This document shows, piece by piece, positions 17,019 through 26,039 of a stretch of 64,000 nt of DNA. The stretch comes from Conexibacter woesei Iso977N. Lineage in GTDB: Bacteria; Actinomycetota; Thermoleophilia; Solirubrobacterales; Solirubrobacteraceae. The stretch spans positions 62,001 through 126,000 of the forward strand of contig NZ_AUKG01000006.1 in assembly GCF_000424625.1 (NCBI RefSeq), written 5' to 3'. Numbering within the stretch: the first letter of the stretch is position 1; each line of letters begins with the position of its first letter. Under the pieces are notes generated by a model. It ran no database searches, was not told where the DNA came from, and was given only the letters and a program-made list of their open reading frames with translations. The translations under genes were made by a program, and so were the position numbers.

Positions 17019-18473
17019 CTAGCCGGCGGTGCCGGCCGGCTCGTAGTCGGCGGCGTCGAAGCGCGCCTGCCTGCGGTACTGGGCGCCGAGCAGCGGCCAG
17101 TTGGCGGTGATGCGGCCGTCGGCCTGGCGGTACCAGGAGGTGCAGCGGCTCCAGACGCTGCCGCGCAGCTGTTCCTGGATCCGCTCGTCGTAGGCCTGTT
17201 CGACCGCGGGCTTGACCGCCAGCGGCCGGCCGGTCGCCGCGAGGTGGGAGACGTAGTCGCCGAGGTAGGCGGCCTGGGCCTCGAGGAAGTAGATGATCGA
17301 CCCGCCGCCGGTGTTGGTGTTCGGGCCGTACAACACGAACAGGTTGGGGAAGTTCGGGACGGTCATGCCGTAGTAGGCGCGCGCCCCGTCGCGCCACTGG
17401 TCCTGGAGCGCGACGCCGCCCGCGCCGGTGATCGCCATCGGCGCGAGGAAGTCCTGAACGTTGAAGCCCGTTCCCCAGATCAGCACGTCGGCCGGGTGCT
17501 CGGTCCCGTCGGCGGTGACGACGCCGCGCGGCGTGACCGCGGTCACCGGCTGGGTGACGAGCTCGACGTTCGGCGCGGCGAGCGCCGGCAGGTAGTCGTC
17601 GGAGAACAGGATCCGCCTGCAGCCGATCGCGTAGTCGGGCCAGACCCGCTCGAACAGCCCGGGCTTCGCCCTCGTCCCGCGCCTCATGTGCCGCTTCGAC
17701 CACGCCCGGAGCGCCGCGGCCAGCGGCCTCGCGTAGACCCACGCGACGCTCAGGCCCTCGACGAGGCCGTACCAGGTGGCGCGCTCGGCCAGCTCGGTCG
17801 CGGGCACGCGCTCGAACAGGCGGTGGTGCCAGCGGCCGAACTCGCGGTCCGGGCGCGGGATGACGTAAGGCGCCGAGCGCTGGAAGACCGTCATACGCCC
17901 GACCCGCGGCTGGATCTGCGGGACGAACTGGACGGCGCTGGCGCCGGTCCCGATCACCGCGACGCGCTTGCCGGTGAGGTCGACGTCGTGGTCCCAGGTC
18001 GCGGAGTGGAACGCGGGGCCCGCGAACGTCTCCAGCCCCGGGAGGTCCGGGATCGAGGGCCTCGAGAGCTGGCCGACCGCGGAGACGAGCACGTCGGCGA
18101 CGACCGGCTCGCCGCTGCTGACCGCGACCGTCCACCTCCCGGTCACCGCGTCGAAGTCCGCGCCGGTGACCTCGGTCCCGAAGCGCACGTGGCGCCGGAT
18201 GTCATAGGTGTCGGCGACCTTGTTGATGTACTCGAGGATCGCCGGCTGGCGCGAGAAGCGGTTCGGCCAGTGCGGGTTGGGCTCGAACGAGTAGGAGTAG
18301 AACGGCGACGGGACGTCGCACGCCGCGCCCGGGTAGGTGTTCTCGCGCCAGGTGCCGCCGACGCCGTCGGCCTTCTCCAGGACGACGATGTCGTCGAAGC
18401 CGCGGCGCTTGAGCTCGATCACCGCGGCCAGGCCGCCGAAGCCGGTCCCGATGACGGCGACCGACGGGCTCAT
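17019..18473 (-). CDS. Baeyer-Villiger-type flavin monooxygenase
   Basis: 484 residues. FAD site VAVIGTGFGGLAAVIELK, BVMO/FMO blocks GGTWRENTYPGAACDVPSPFYS, the fingerprint-like FAGPAFHSATWDHD (FxGxxxHxxxW), and a second Rossmann site VAVIGTGASAVQFVPQI. NTNTGGGSIIYFLEAQ and the C-terminal W-rich block are also typical. Such enzymes turn ketones into esters or lactones with NADPH and O2. The start is set by ATGA overlap with the upstream fusion gene. Partnering with a thiolase-like/enoyl-CoA hydratase fusion suggests degradation of a cyclic or branched ketone via acyl-CoA. Confidence 0.88.
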   Translation of the reverse strand: MSPSVAVIGTGFGGLAAVIELKRRGFDDIVVLEKADGVGGTWRENTYPGAACDVPSPFYSYSFEPNPHWPNRFSRQPAILEYINKVADTYDIRRHVRFGTEVTGADFDAVTGRWTVAVSSGEPVVADVLVSAVGQLSRPSIPDLPGLETFAGPAFHSATWDHDVDLTGKRVAVIGTGASAVQFVPQIQPRVGRMTVFQRSAPYVIPRPDREFGRWHHRLFERVPATELAERATWYGLVEGLSVAWVYARPLAAALRAWSKRHMRRGTRAKPGLFERVWPDYAIGCRRILFSDDYLPALAAPNVELVTQPVTAVTPRGVVTADGTEHPADVLIWGTGFNVQDFLAPMAITGAGGVALQDQWRDGARAYYGMTVPNFPNLFVLYGPNTNTGGGSIIYFLEAQAAYLGDYVSHLAATGRPLAVKPAVEQAYDERIQEQLRGSVWSRCTSWYRQADGRITANWPLLGAQYRRQARFDAADYEPAGTAG

Positions 18474-21256
18474 CGGCCCTGCCACACGGGCTCGCGCTTC
18501 TCGACGAACGCGCGCATGCCCTCCTGCGCGTCCTGGGAGGCCATCGCCGCGCCTGCGACCTCGGCCTGGCGCTGGAACGCCTCCTCGGTGCTCCAGTCGG
18601 GCGCCGCGGCGATGATCTGCTTGCTGGCCAGCAGCGACAGCGGCGCGTTGACCGCGATCTCGGCGGCCAGCTGCAGCGCGACGTCGAGCGCGTGGCCGGG
18701 CTCGGCGAGCCGGTTGACGAGCCCGAAGCCCGCGAGCTTCTCGGCGCTCATCGGCGCGCCGGTGAGCGCGAGCTCGGTCGCGACCGCGCGCGGCAGCCGC
18801 TGCGCGAGGCGCAGCACGCCGCCCGCCGCGGCGACGAGGCCGCGCTTGGGCTCCGGGATCCCGAACGACGAGTCGCGCGCGGCGACGATCAGGTCGGCGG
18901 TCAGCGCCAGCTCGCAGCCGCCCGCGAGCGCGTGCCCCTCGACGGCGGCGATCACGGGCTTGGCGATCGGCATCCGCGTCATCCCCAGCGGCCCGCGCCG
19001 CTCGGTGATCGGGAACTGGCCGGCGGCCGCCGCCTTCAGGTCCATGCCCGCGCAGAAGCTGCCCTCGGCGCCGGTGAGGATCGCGACGGTCACGGCCGGG
19101 TCGGCCTCGAACGCGTCGATCACGCGCTCCAGCAGCTGCGCGGTCGCGAGGTCGATCGCGTTGCGGCGGTGCGGGCGGTTGAGCGTGATGATCCGGACCG
19201 GCCCGCGGTCCTCGACGAGCACGCTCGGCGGCGGCGGGCCGGGCAGCGGCGCGGCGGCGCGCTGCGTGAAGGCGATCGTGTCGGCGCCGCTCACGTCGGC
19301 CGTCCAGCCGAGGATGTCGTGGGCGACCGCATCGGCGAGCACGTCCGGCTGGCGGCTGCGGACGAGCGCCCGGGCGCCGGTCGGCGTGATCGCGCTGATG
19401 ATCGCCGCTTCGGGCTCACCGTCGCGACCGTACTGGACCGTGTAGGCCTCGACGACCGCAGGCCCGTCGTGCTCCTCGGCGACGGGGCGCGTGTGCTCCG
19501 GCGCGACGACCGGGTGCAGCGAGTGAAACGGCCGCTCCGGCGGCGTCGCGGAGTAGATCCCGATCGCGTGCTTGGTCAGGTACCAGCCCAGCGACGTCGT
19601 CAGGCCGCGGGCCTGCGGCTCGTCGCGCAGCCGCTGGACCATCGTCGCGATCGCGTGGCCGCCGTAGTTGTTGCCCGGCCCGCCCGCGAACGTCAGCCCG
19701 CCGGTCAGCGACAGCGGCCGGTCCGGGTCGCCGACCGGGAGGCCCAGCTCGGCCGCCGCGATCTGGACCGCCGCCGGGAAGCAGGAGTAGAGGTCGACGT
19801 GGTCGACCTGGTCGATCGCGACGCCCGCGTGGTCCAGCGCCGCGGCGCCGATCGTCCGGATCGCGGGCGAGGCGGCCAGCGCGCCGCGCTCGGCGACGAA
19901 CCACTCGTCGTCGGCGGCGGCGCCCGCGTGCGGGAACACCCACCGCTCCTGCGGGACGCCCGCGGCCTGCGCCGCCGCGACGCTGGTGAGGATCAGGCCG
20001 CTGGCGAGGTCGACCTGGAGGTTCGCGCACATCAGCTTGCGGTACGGCGTCGAGACCATCCGGTTGGACTCCGCGACCGTTGCGAGCTGCTGCGCGGTGA
20101 AGGCCTGCGGCTGCCAGGCGTGCTCGTTGGTCGCGCCGATCTCCGAGAGGCCGGCCCACAGCTGCGCGATCGCCGCGTCGTGCTCCTCGCGCGTCGCGCC
20201 GTTGGCCGCTCGCACCGCGGACTCGATCAACGCGTACATGTAGACCGGCGCGCCGAGCCCGGCGGCGCCCTCGGCGCGGTGGTTGGCCTCGCGCTCGCTG
20301 CCGAGCACGCGGTCCGGGCGGGTGCCCGCGGGCTGCTCGGGCCAGGCGGGCGTGCCGTCGCCCGCGCGCTGGACGGCGGCCAGCGTCGCGCCGGCCTCCG
20401 CGCCGCAGACGAGCACGACCGTCGCGTCGCCGTCGGCGATCGCCTGCGCGGCCTCGTTGACCAGGAGCTGGCCGGCGTTGCCGCCGAAGCGCGCCGACTG
20501 GACGGTCTCGCGCGGCTGCGCGCCGACCCGCTCGCCGACCAGCGCTGCCATGTCGCGGTAGGGCCACGAGGCGCTGGCGACCGCGTAGACCGCGTCGGCC
20601 TGGGCGAGCAGGCCCGTGCTCCCGGAGTCCTCCTCGGCGCGCTGCAGCGCCGCCGCGGCCAGCGCGGCCGGGTCGCGCGTCGCGTCGGGCTCGCGCTGGG
20701 CGAGCTGCCCGGCGCCGACGATCACCGGCGTCGACGGGTCCAGGCGGCGCCCGGAGGCGACATGGAGGACGGCACTGCCGGACTCCCCCGCGCCCGCGCC
20801 GCCCGCGCCGCCGGCCAGCAGCGCGGCCAGCCGCTCCAGCGACTCCTGCAGCCCGTCCTCCAGGCCACGCGCGATCGACGCGCCCATCGGGCCCTTGACC
20901 GGATCGCCGCGCAGCTCCGCGCCGATCGCGATCCGCGACCCGCCGTCGCCCGCGTCCTCGACCGTCATGTCGAACACGAACGTCAGCCCCATCGGCCCCA
21001 CGCCCGACAGGACCACGCCGGCGTCCTCGGCGCTCGACACCGTCCACTCGACATCGGCCGGGATCCCCATCAACATCACCTGCTGGATGAAGACCGTGCC
21101 CTCGGTGGCCGCGCCGGGCGGCGTGCCGCGCCAGCCGCCGTGCGTCGTCATCCACTCCGGGATCAGCGCGAGGTCGCCCAGCGCGGCGCGTGCGGCCGCG
21201 ACCGGCGCACCGGTCTCGATCGTCGCGCGGCAGGCCTGATCGGGTTGACCGTCCAT
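18470..21256 (-). CDS. Three-domain fusion: SRPBCC domain, thiolase-like protein (TLP1 type), enoyl-CoA hydratase
   Basis: One uninterrupted 928-residue frame. Residues 1-148 look like a SRPBCC/CoxG-type lipid-binding domain (WMTTHGGWRGTPPGAATEG, GSRIAIGAELRGD). A Gly/Ala linker (149-165) leads to a thiolase-fold region (about 175-590) and a small added domain (about 593-660), as in actinobacterial TLP1. The usual nucleophile-loop cysteine is absent (RFGGNAGQ, 256-263) and the HEAF-type motif reads YSCF (490-493). After a proline linker (669-677) comes a complete enoyl-CoA hydratase/isomerase (678-928) with oxyanion block FCAGMDL and both catalytic-type glutamates (Glu782 in GGCELAL, Glu802 in PEPKRG). 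No start codon with a ribosome site separates the parts. It is coupled to the flavin monooxygenase and divergent from a TetR gene. Confidence 0.82.
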   Translation of the reverse strand: MDGQPDQACRATIETGAPVAAARAALGDLALIPEWMTTHGGWRGTPPGAATEGTVFIQQVMLMGIPADVEWTVSSAEDAGVVLSGVGPMGLTFVFDMTVEDAGDGGSRIAIGAELRGDPVKGPMGASIARGLEDGLQESLERLAALLAGGAGGAGAGESGSAVLHVASGRRLDPSTPVIVGAGQLAQREPDATRDPAALAAAALQRAEEDSGSTGLLAQADAVYAVASASWPYRDMAALVGERVGAQPRETVQSARFGGNAGQLLVNEAAQAIADGDATVVLVCGAEAGATLAAVQRAGDGTPAWPEQPAGTRPDRVLGSEREANHRAEGAAGLGAPVYMYALIESAVRAANGATREEHDAAIAQLWAGLSEIGATNEHAWQPQAFTAQQLATVAESNRMVSTPYRKLMCANLQVDLASGLILTSVAAAQAAGVPQERWVFPHAGAAADDEWFVAERGALAASPAIRTIGAAALDHAGVAIDQVDHVDLYSCFPAAVQIAAAELGLPVGDPDRPLSLTGGLTFAGGPGNNYGGHAIATMVQRLRDEPQARGLTTSLGWYLTKHAIGIYSATPPERPFHSLHPVVAPEHTRPVAEEHDGPAVVEAYTVQYGRDGEPEAAIISAITPTGARALVRSRQPDVLADAVAHDILGWTADVSGADTIAFTQRAAAPLPGPPPPSVLVEDRGPVRIITLNRPHRRNAIDLATAQLLERVIDAFEADPAVTVAILTGAEGSFCAGMDLKAAAAGQFPITERRGPLGMTRMPIAKPVIAAVEGHALAGGCELALTADLIVAARDSSFGIPEPKRGLVAAAGGVLRLAQRLPRAVATELALTGAPMSAEKLAGFGLVNRLAEPGHALDVALQLAAEIAVNAPLSLLASKQIIAAAPDWSTEEAFQRQAEVAGAAMASQDAQEGMRAFVEKREPVWQGR

Positions 21257-21323
21257 GCGGCGCGACGATACTGCAAAGACGGTTTGGGTATCACCGTCTC
21301 CGGCAGCCGTTAGACTCGGACGC

Positions 21324-21971
21324 GTGGCCACGACCGACCCCACGCTGGGCCCCGCGCTCGCCCGCGCGCTCGCGCACCCCGCCGCCGCGGGCGACGAGGC
21401 CGCGATCGACGACCGCATCCTCGACGCCGCGCTGGAGCTGATCAGCGCCTTCGGCGCCGGGCGCACGAGCATCGACGACATCGCCGCCCGCGCCGGCGTC
21501 GGCCGCGCCACCGTGTTCCGCCGCTTCAAGACCAAGGACGCCGTGGTCGAGCGCCTGCTCGCGCGCGAGACCCAGCGCTTCCTGGCCCAGCTGCGCGCGG
21601 CGATCGCCGCCACGAGCGACCCCGCGACCAGCGTCGTCGAGGCGTTCTTCTTCGTCGTGCGCTACTTCACGACCCACCCGCTGCTCGACCGCCTGGCCCG
21701 GATGGAGTCCCAGGCGCTGGTCGACGCGCTGCGCGCGGGCGAGCCGTCCGCGTTCGAGATCGGGACCGACTTCGTCGCGCAGCGACTGCGGTCCGGGCAG
21801 CGCCGCGGCAAGATCCCGCAGAGCGACGCCGACCTGCTCGCCGACGCGCTCGTCCGGCTGACGCTCAGCTACCTGCTGATCCCCAGCCGCCGGATCGACC
21901 TGCGCGACGACGACGAGATCCGGGCGTTCGCCCGCACGGCGCTGGCGCCGCTGGTCACGCGGCGCTCCTAG
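21324..21971 (+). CDS. TetR/AcrR-family regulator
   Basis: 215 residues from GTG 21324. The helix-turn-helix spans about residues 25-70: ILDAALELISAFGAGRTSIDDIAARAGVGRATVFRRFKTKDAVVERLL. The helical ligand domain follows. It is divergent from the SRPBCC/thiolase/hydratase fusion gene with 67 bp between starts and probably represses it in response to a pathway acyl-CoA or ketone. A longer start at ATG 21255 would overlap the neighbour's start and is unlikely. The stop shares CTAG with the facing helicase gene. Confidence 0.9.
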   Translation: MATTDPTLGPALARALAHPAAAGDEAAIDDRILDAALELISAFGAGRTSIDDIAARAGVGRATVFRRFKTKDAVVERLLARETQRFLAQLRAAIAATSDPATSVVEAFFFVVRYFTTHPLLDRLARMESQALVDALRAGEPSAFEIGTDFVAQRLRSGQRRGKIPQSDADLLADALVRLTLSYLLIPSRRIDLRDDDEIRAFARTALAPLVTRRS

Positions 21972-24550
21972 TCCGGGAACGCCGCCGACGAGAACGACAT
22001 GGTGTGGATGACCGGCTCGCCCGCCGCGTCGGAGGCGTCGAGGTCGACGGTCGCCACGATCGCCCAATCGTGGTGGCCCTCGGGGTCGTCGACGATCTGC
22101 CGCGCGCTCCAGACGCGACGCCCGTCCTCCGCGTCGGCCGGATCGCGGTCGATCAGCAGCAGCCGCGGCGAGCGCGCGTCCGGGCCCGAGCCCATCGACT
22201 CGTGCTCGTCCCAGTAGGCGCCGAGCGCGTCCTCCCAGTCGCCGACGTTCATCGTCACGCGCGTCGGCGGGTCGGTCAGCGCCCCCGCCGCGGCGTCCAG
22301 CTCGGCCAGGTCACCGTAGCGGTCGCGCGCGGCCAGCGCGACCTTCTGGAACATCGCGTTGCGCACCATCACGGTGAACGCGCGCACGTTGGCGGTGATC
22401 GGCCGCGGCGGCGGCGGGCCCTCGCCCGCCTCCTGCGCGGCGACCGCCCGCGCGACGGCTTCCGGATCGGTCAAAGCCTCCCATTCATCCAAAAGGCTCG
22501 AGTCGGTCTGCCGGACCGTCTCCCCCAGCCAGTCGATGATGTCGTCCAGCTCGTCGGTCCGGATCGCCTCCGGCACGGTCTGGCGCAGCGCGCGGTAGGC
22601 GTTGCTCAAGTACCGCAGCACCAGCCCCTCGGAGCGCGCGAGCCCGTAGTAGGCGACGAACTCGGTGAACGTCCGCCCCCACTCGTACATGTCGCGCACG
22701 ACCGACTTCGGCGACAGGTCGGAGTCGCGCACCCACGGGTGCGTCTCGCGGAAGATCCCGAGCGCCTCGCGCAGTGGCTCGTCGAGCGGCTTGGGGTAGG
22801 TGACCTCCTCCAGCAGCTCCATGCGCTCGTCGTACTCGATGCCCTCGGCCTTCATCTCGGCGACCGCCTCGCCGCGCGCCTTGAACGCCTGGGCGCTGAG
22901 CACCGGGAACGGGTCGTCGAGGATCGCCTCGACGACCGACAGGACGTCGTAGGCGTAGGACTCGGACTCCGGGTCGATCAGCTCGAAGGCCGAGAGCGCG
23001 AACGACGCCAGCGGCTGGTTGAGCGCGAAGTTCTCCTGCAGGTCGACGGCGAGCTGGAGCGTGCGGCCGTCGGGGTCGGGCGCGGGCAGCCACTCGATGA
23101 CGCCCGCGTCGAGCAGCTCGGTCCCCAGCGCCTGGGCCTGCTCGGACAGGCGCGTGCGGCCGCGCTCGTCCTCGTGGTTGTCCTCCATCAACGCGCGCAT
23201 CGTCTCGACCGGGTCGGCGGGCTGGTTGACGACGTTGAGGATCATCGCGTGGTCGACCCGCATGCGCGAGACGAGCGCCTCCGGGACCGCGTCGCGCAGG
23301 CGCTCGAACGTCTCCTCGGTCCAGCCGACCTCGCCCTCGGGCGGCTTGCGGGTCTGGACCCTGCGGCGCTTCCTGGGGTCGTCGCCGGCCTTGGCGAGCG
23401 CGCGCGTGCGCTCGATCACGTGCTCGGGCGCCTGGACGACGACGTAGCCGGACGTGTCGAACCCGGCGCGCCCGGCGCGGCCCGCGATCTGGTGGAACTC
23501 GCGCGCCTTCAGGAGGCGCTGCCGGGTCCCGTCGAACTTCGCCAGGCCGGTGAAGAGGACCGTGCGGATCGGGACGTTGATCCCGACGCCGAGCGTGTCG
23601 GTCCCGCAGATGACCTTCAACAACCCGGTCTGCGCGAGCTGCTCGACGAGGCGGCGGTAGCGCGGGAGCATCCCGGCGTGGTGGACGCCGATGCCCGCCC
23701 GGACGAGCTTGGAGAGCGTGCGGCCGAAGCCGGCGGTGAAGCGGAAGGCGCCGATCTCGCGCGCGATCGCGTCGCGCTCCTCGCGCGTGCAGAGCTTGGC
23801 GGAGAGCAGCGACTGCGCGCGCTCCAGCGCCGCGGCCTGGGTGAAGTGCACGACGTAGACCGGCGCCTGGTCGATCGAGACGAGCTCCTCGAGCTTCTCG
23901 TGCAGCGGGTCCAGCGACCAGGAGTAGGTCAGCGGGACCGGGCGCTGGGCGTCGTCGATCGTGACGGTCTCGCGTCCGGTGCGACGCGTGAGGTCGGTCG
24001 CGATCTCACGCACGTCGCCGAGCGTGGCCGACATCAGCAGGAACTGCGCCTGGGGCAGGCTCAGCAGCGGGACCTGCCAGGCCCAGCCGCGCTGGCCGTC
24101 GGCGTAGAAGTGGAACTCGTCCATCACGACCTGGCCGGCGTCGGCGCCGCTGCCCTCGCGCAGCGCGATGTTCGCGAGCACCTCGGCCGTGCAGCAGATG
24201 ATCGGCGCGTTCGGGTTGACCGAGGCGTCGCCGGTCAGCATCCCCACGTTCTCGGCGCCGAAGACCGCGCACAGCGCGAAGAACTTCTCGGACACCAGGG
24301 CCTTGATCGGCGCGGTGTAGAACGTCCGGCGGTCCTGGGCGAGCGCCGCGAAGTGCGCGGCGATCGCGACCATCGACTTGCCCGAGCCGGTCGGCGTGGC
24401 GAGCACGACGTTGTTGTCGCTGAACAGCTCGATCGCCGCCTCCTCCTGATGCGGGTAGAGGCTCAGGCCCTGGGAGATGGCCCATTCGGTGAACGCGTCG
24501 AAGAGCGCGTCGGGGCTGGCGGTCTGGGGAAGCGCGTCGGCGAGGGACAT
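21968..24550 (-). CDS. Ski2/Mtr4-like DExH-box helicase with DUF3516 C-terminal domain
   Basis: 860 residues. Helicase motifs in order: ATPTGSGKS (Walker A), VMDEFHFY (DExH box), LLMSATLG (motif III), VHHAGMLPRYR, ICGTDTLGVGINVP and FHQIAGRAGRAGFD (motif VI). About 500 further residues, rich in acidic and aromatic positions, correspond to the DUF3516 region of actinobacterial superfamily 2 helicases. Likely an RNA helicase in RNA processing or decay; the physiological role in bacteria is not settled. ATG 24550 is used; GTG 24559 is in frame. It faces TetR with a 4-bp shared stop. Confidence 0.9.
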   Translation of the reverse strand: MSLADALPQTASPDALFDAFTEWAISQGLSLYPHQEEAAIELFSDNNVVLATPTGSGKSMVAIAAHFAALAQDRRTFYTAPIKALVSEKFFALCAVFGAENVGMLTGDASVNPNAPIICCTAEVLANIALREGSGADAGQVVMDEFHFYADGQRGWAWQVPLLSLPQAQFLLMSATLGDVREIATDLTRRTGRETVTIDDAQRPVPLTYSWSLDPLHEKLEELVSIDQAPVYVVHFTQAAALERAQSLLSAKLCTREERDAIAREIGAFRFTAGFGRTLSKLVRAGIGVHHAGMLPRYRRLVEQLAQTGLLKVICGTDTLGVGINVPIRTVLFTGLAKFDGTRQRLLKAREFHQIAGRAGRAGFDTSGYVVVQAPEHVIERTRALAKAGDDPRKRRRVQTRKPPEGEVGWTEETFERLRDAVPEALVSRMRVDHAMILNVVNQPADPVETMRALMEDNHEDERGRTRLSEQAQALGTELLDAGVIEWLPAPDPDGRTLQLAVDLQENFALNQPLASFALSAFELIDPESESYAYDVLSVVEAILDDPFPVLSAQAFKARGEAVAEMKAEGIEYDERMELLEEVTYPKPLDEPLREALGIFRETHPWVRDSDLSPKSVVRDMYEWGRTFTEFVAYYGLARSEGLVLRYLSNAYRALRQTVPEAIRTDELDDIIDWLGETVRQTDSSLLDEWEALTDPEAVARAVAAQEAGEGPPPPRPITANVRAFTVMVRNAMFQKVALAARDRYGDLAELDAAAGALTDPPTRVTMNVGDWEDALGAYWDEHESMGSGPDARSPRLLLIDRDPADAEDGRRVWSARQIVDDPEGHHDWAIVATVDLDASDAAGEPVIHTMSFSSAAFPD

Positions 24551-24608
24551 CGGTCGCACGGGACGCTAGCGAGCGCGGCGCGCGCATCGCTCTACGCTGT
24601 TGCGCGAC

Positions 24609-26039
24609 ATGGATGGCATCGCCCCCGACCGCCTCGCCGACGCGCTCCGCGTCCTGGCCGAGGTCGAGCAGCTCCCCAGCGAGCACCCCGACGCGGTGGC
24701 GGTGCGCCGCGCCGTCGGCCGCCTGTTCAAGGCGGTCAAGGAGCAGCGGCGCGCCGAGCGGCGCTCGGAGGAGCGCCGCCACGACGACGCGGTGACGGCC
24801 GCGACGGCGACCGGCGCGCCGGGACGCGTGGACGACGAGACGCGCGGGCTGGCTCTGACGTCCAGCGTCGTCTCCGGCACGCGCGCGGGAACGCTGCGGC
24901 GCGCGCGGGGCTGCTACGTCTGCAAGCAGCGCTACGTCGAGGTCGACGCGTTCTACCACCAGCTCTGCCCCGACTGCGCGGCCGAGAACCATGCGCGGCG
25001 CGACGCGCGGACCGACCTGACGGGGCGCCGAGCGCTGTTGACGGGCGGGCGCGCGAAGATCGGGATGTACATCGCGTTGCGGCTGCTGCGCGACGGCGCG
25101 CACACGACGATCACGACGCGGTTCCCGAACGACGCGGTGCGGCGCTTCGCGGCGATGGAGGACAGCGGCGAGTGGCTGCACCGGCTGCGGATCGTCGGGC
25201 TCGACATGCGCGATCCCGGGCAGGTGATCGCGCTGGCCGACGACGTCGCCGCGCAGGGGCACCTGGACATCCTCATCAACAACGCGGCCCAGACCGTGAG
25301 GCGGTCGCCCGCGGCCTACGCGCACCTGGCGGCGACCGCGCAGGTGCCGTTGCCGGAGGGGCCGCTGCCGGAGATCGTGACGCTCGGGCGTGACGGGACG
25401 GCCGCTGCCGGCGGCGCTGCGCTCGGCGATGGGGACCACTGGGCGCCGACGCCGCACGCGCTCGCCGCGCTGGCGCTGACGTCCGGGTCGGACTCGCCGG
25501 AGCGGGTCGCGGCGGGGACCGCGATCGACGCGGGCGGGCTGATCCCGGACCTGCACGCGCACAACTCGTGGAGCCAGGTGGTCGGCGAGGTCGATCCGGT
25601 CGAGCTGCTCGAGGTCCAGCTCTGCAACCAGACCGCGCCGTTCATCCTGATCAGCCGGCTGCGGCCTGCGCTCGCCGCCTCGCCCGCGCGGCGGACCTAC
25701 GTGGTCAACGTGTCGGCGATGGAGGGCCAGTTCGCGCGCGGCTACAAGGGTCCCGGCCACCCGCACACGAACATGGCCAAGGCGGCGCTGAACATGCTGA
25801 CGCGCACGAGCGCGACCGAGCTGCTGACCGACGGGATCCTGATGACCGCCGTCGACACCGGCTGGATCACCGACGAGCGGCCGCACCCGACGAAGATGCG
25901 GCTGGCGGACGATGGCTTCCACTCGCCGCTGGACCTGGTCGACGGCGCGGCGCGTGTCTACGACCCGATCGTCCGCGGCGAGGCGGGCGAGGACCTCCAC
26001 GGCGTGTTCCTGAAGGACTACAAGCCCTCGCCCTGGTAG
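24609..26039 (+). CDS. Short-chain dehydrogenase/reductase-like protein with N-terminal zinc ribbon
   Basis: 476 residues. An N-terminal charged helical part (1-60) leads to a four-cysteine ribbon (Cys102, 105, 120, 123 in CYVC and LCPDC), then a Rossmann domain starting [16 protein letters not shown] (about 142-157). NADP-binding and SDR landmarks remain ([19 protein letters not shown] with the catalytic-type Ser), but the YxxxK motif is altered to TNMAK: the lysine is present and the tyrosine replaced. A ~95-residue insert between the NNAA block and the Ser block is also unusual. A specialised or non-catalytic SDR is suggested. It is divergent from the helicase by 58 bp and overlaps hutI by 22 bp tail-to-tail. 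Confidence 0.78.
   Translation: MDGIAPDRLADALRVLAEVEQLPSEHPDAVAVRRAVGRLFKAVKEQRRAERRSEERRHDDAVTAATATGAPGRVDDETRGLALTSSVVSGTRAGTLRRARGCYVCKQRYVEVDAFYHQLCPDCAAENHARRDARTDLTGRRALLTGGRAKIGMYIALRLLRDGAHTTITTRFPNDAVRRFAAMEDSGEWLHRLRIVGLDMRDPGQVIALADDVAAQGHLDILINNAAQTVRRSPAAYAHLAATAQVPLPEGPLPEIVTLGRDGTAAAGGAALGDGDHWAPTPHALAALALTSGSDSPERVAAGTAIDAGGLIPDLHAHNSWSQVVGEVDPVELLEVQLCNQTAPFILISRLRPALAASPARRTYVVNVSAMEGQFARGYKGPGHPHTNMAKAALNMLTRTSATELLTDGILMTAVDTGWITDERPHPTKMRLADDGFHSPLDLVDGAARVYDPIVRGEAGEDLHGVFLKDYKPSPW

Noticed and set aside
18470-21256. Possibility that the three-domain fusion is an assembly artefact of separate genes
   Set aside because: No stop codon interrupts it, linkers have coding character, and no usable start with a ribosome site lies at the domain borders. 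Kept as one gene, with checking advised.
22004-25393. Very long plus-strand open frame (over 1,100 codons)
   Set aside because: It is antisense to the helicase gene, rich in Arg, Asp, Gly and Val repeats, and contains no recognisable domain. High G+C makes long empty frames common on the reverse strand.
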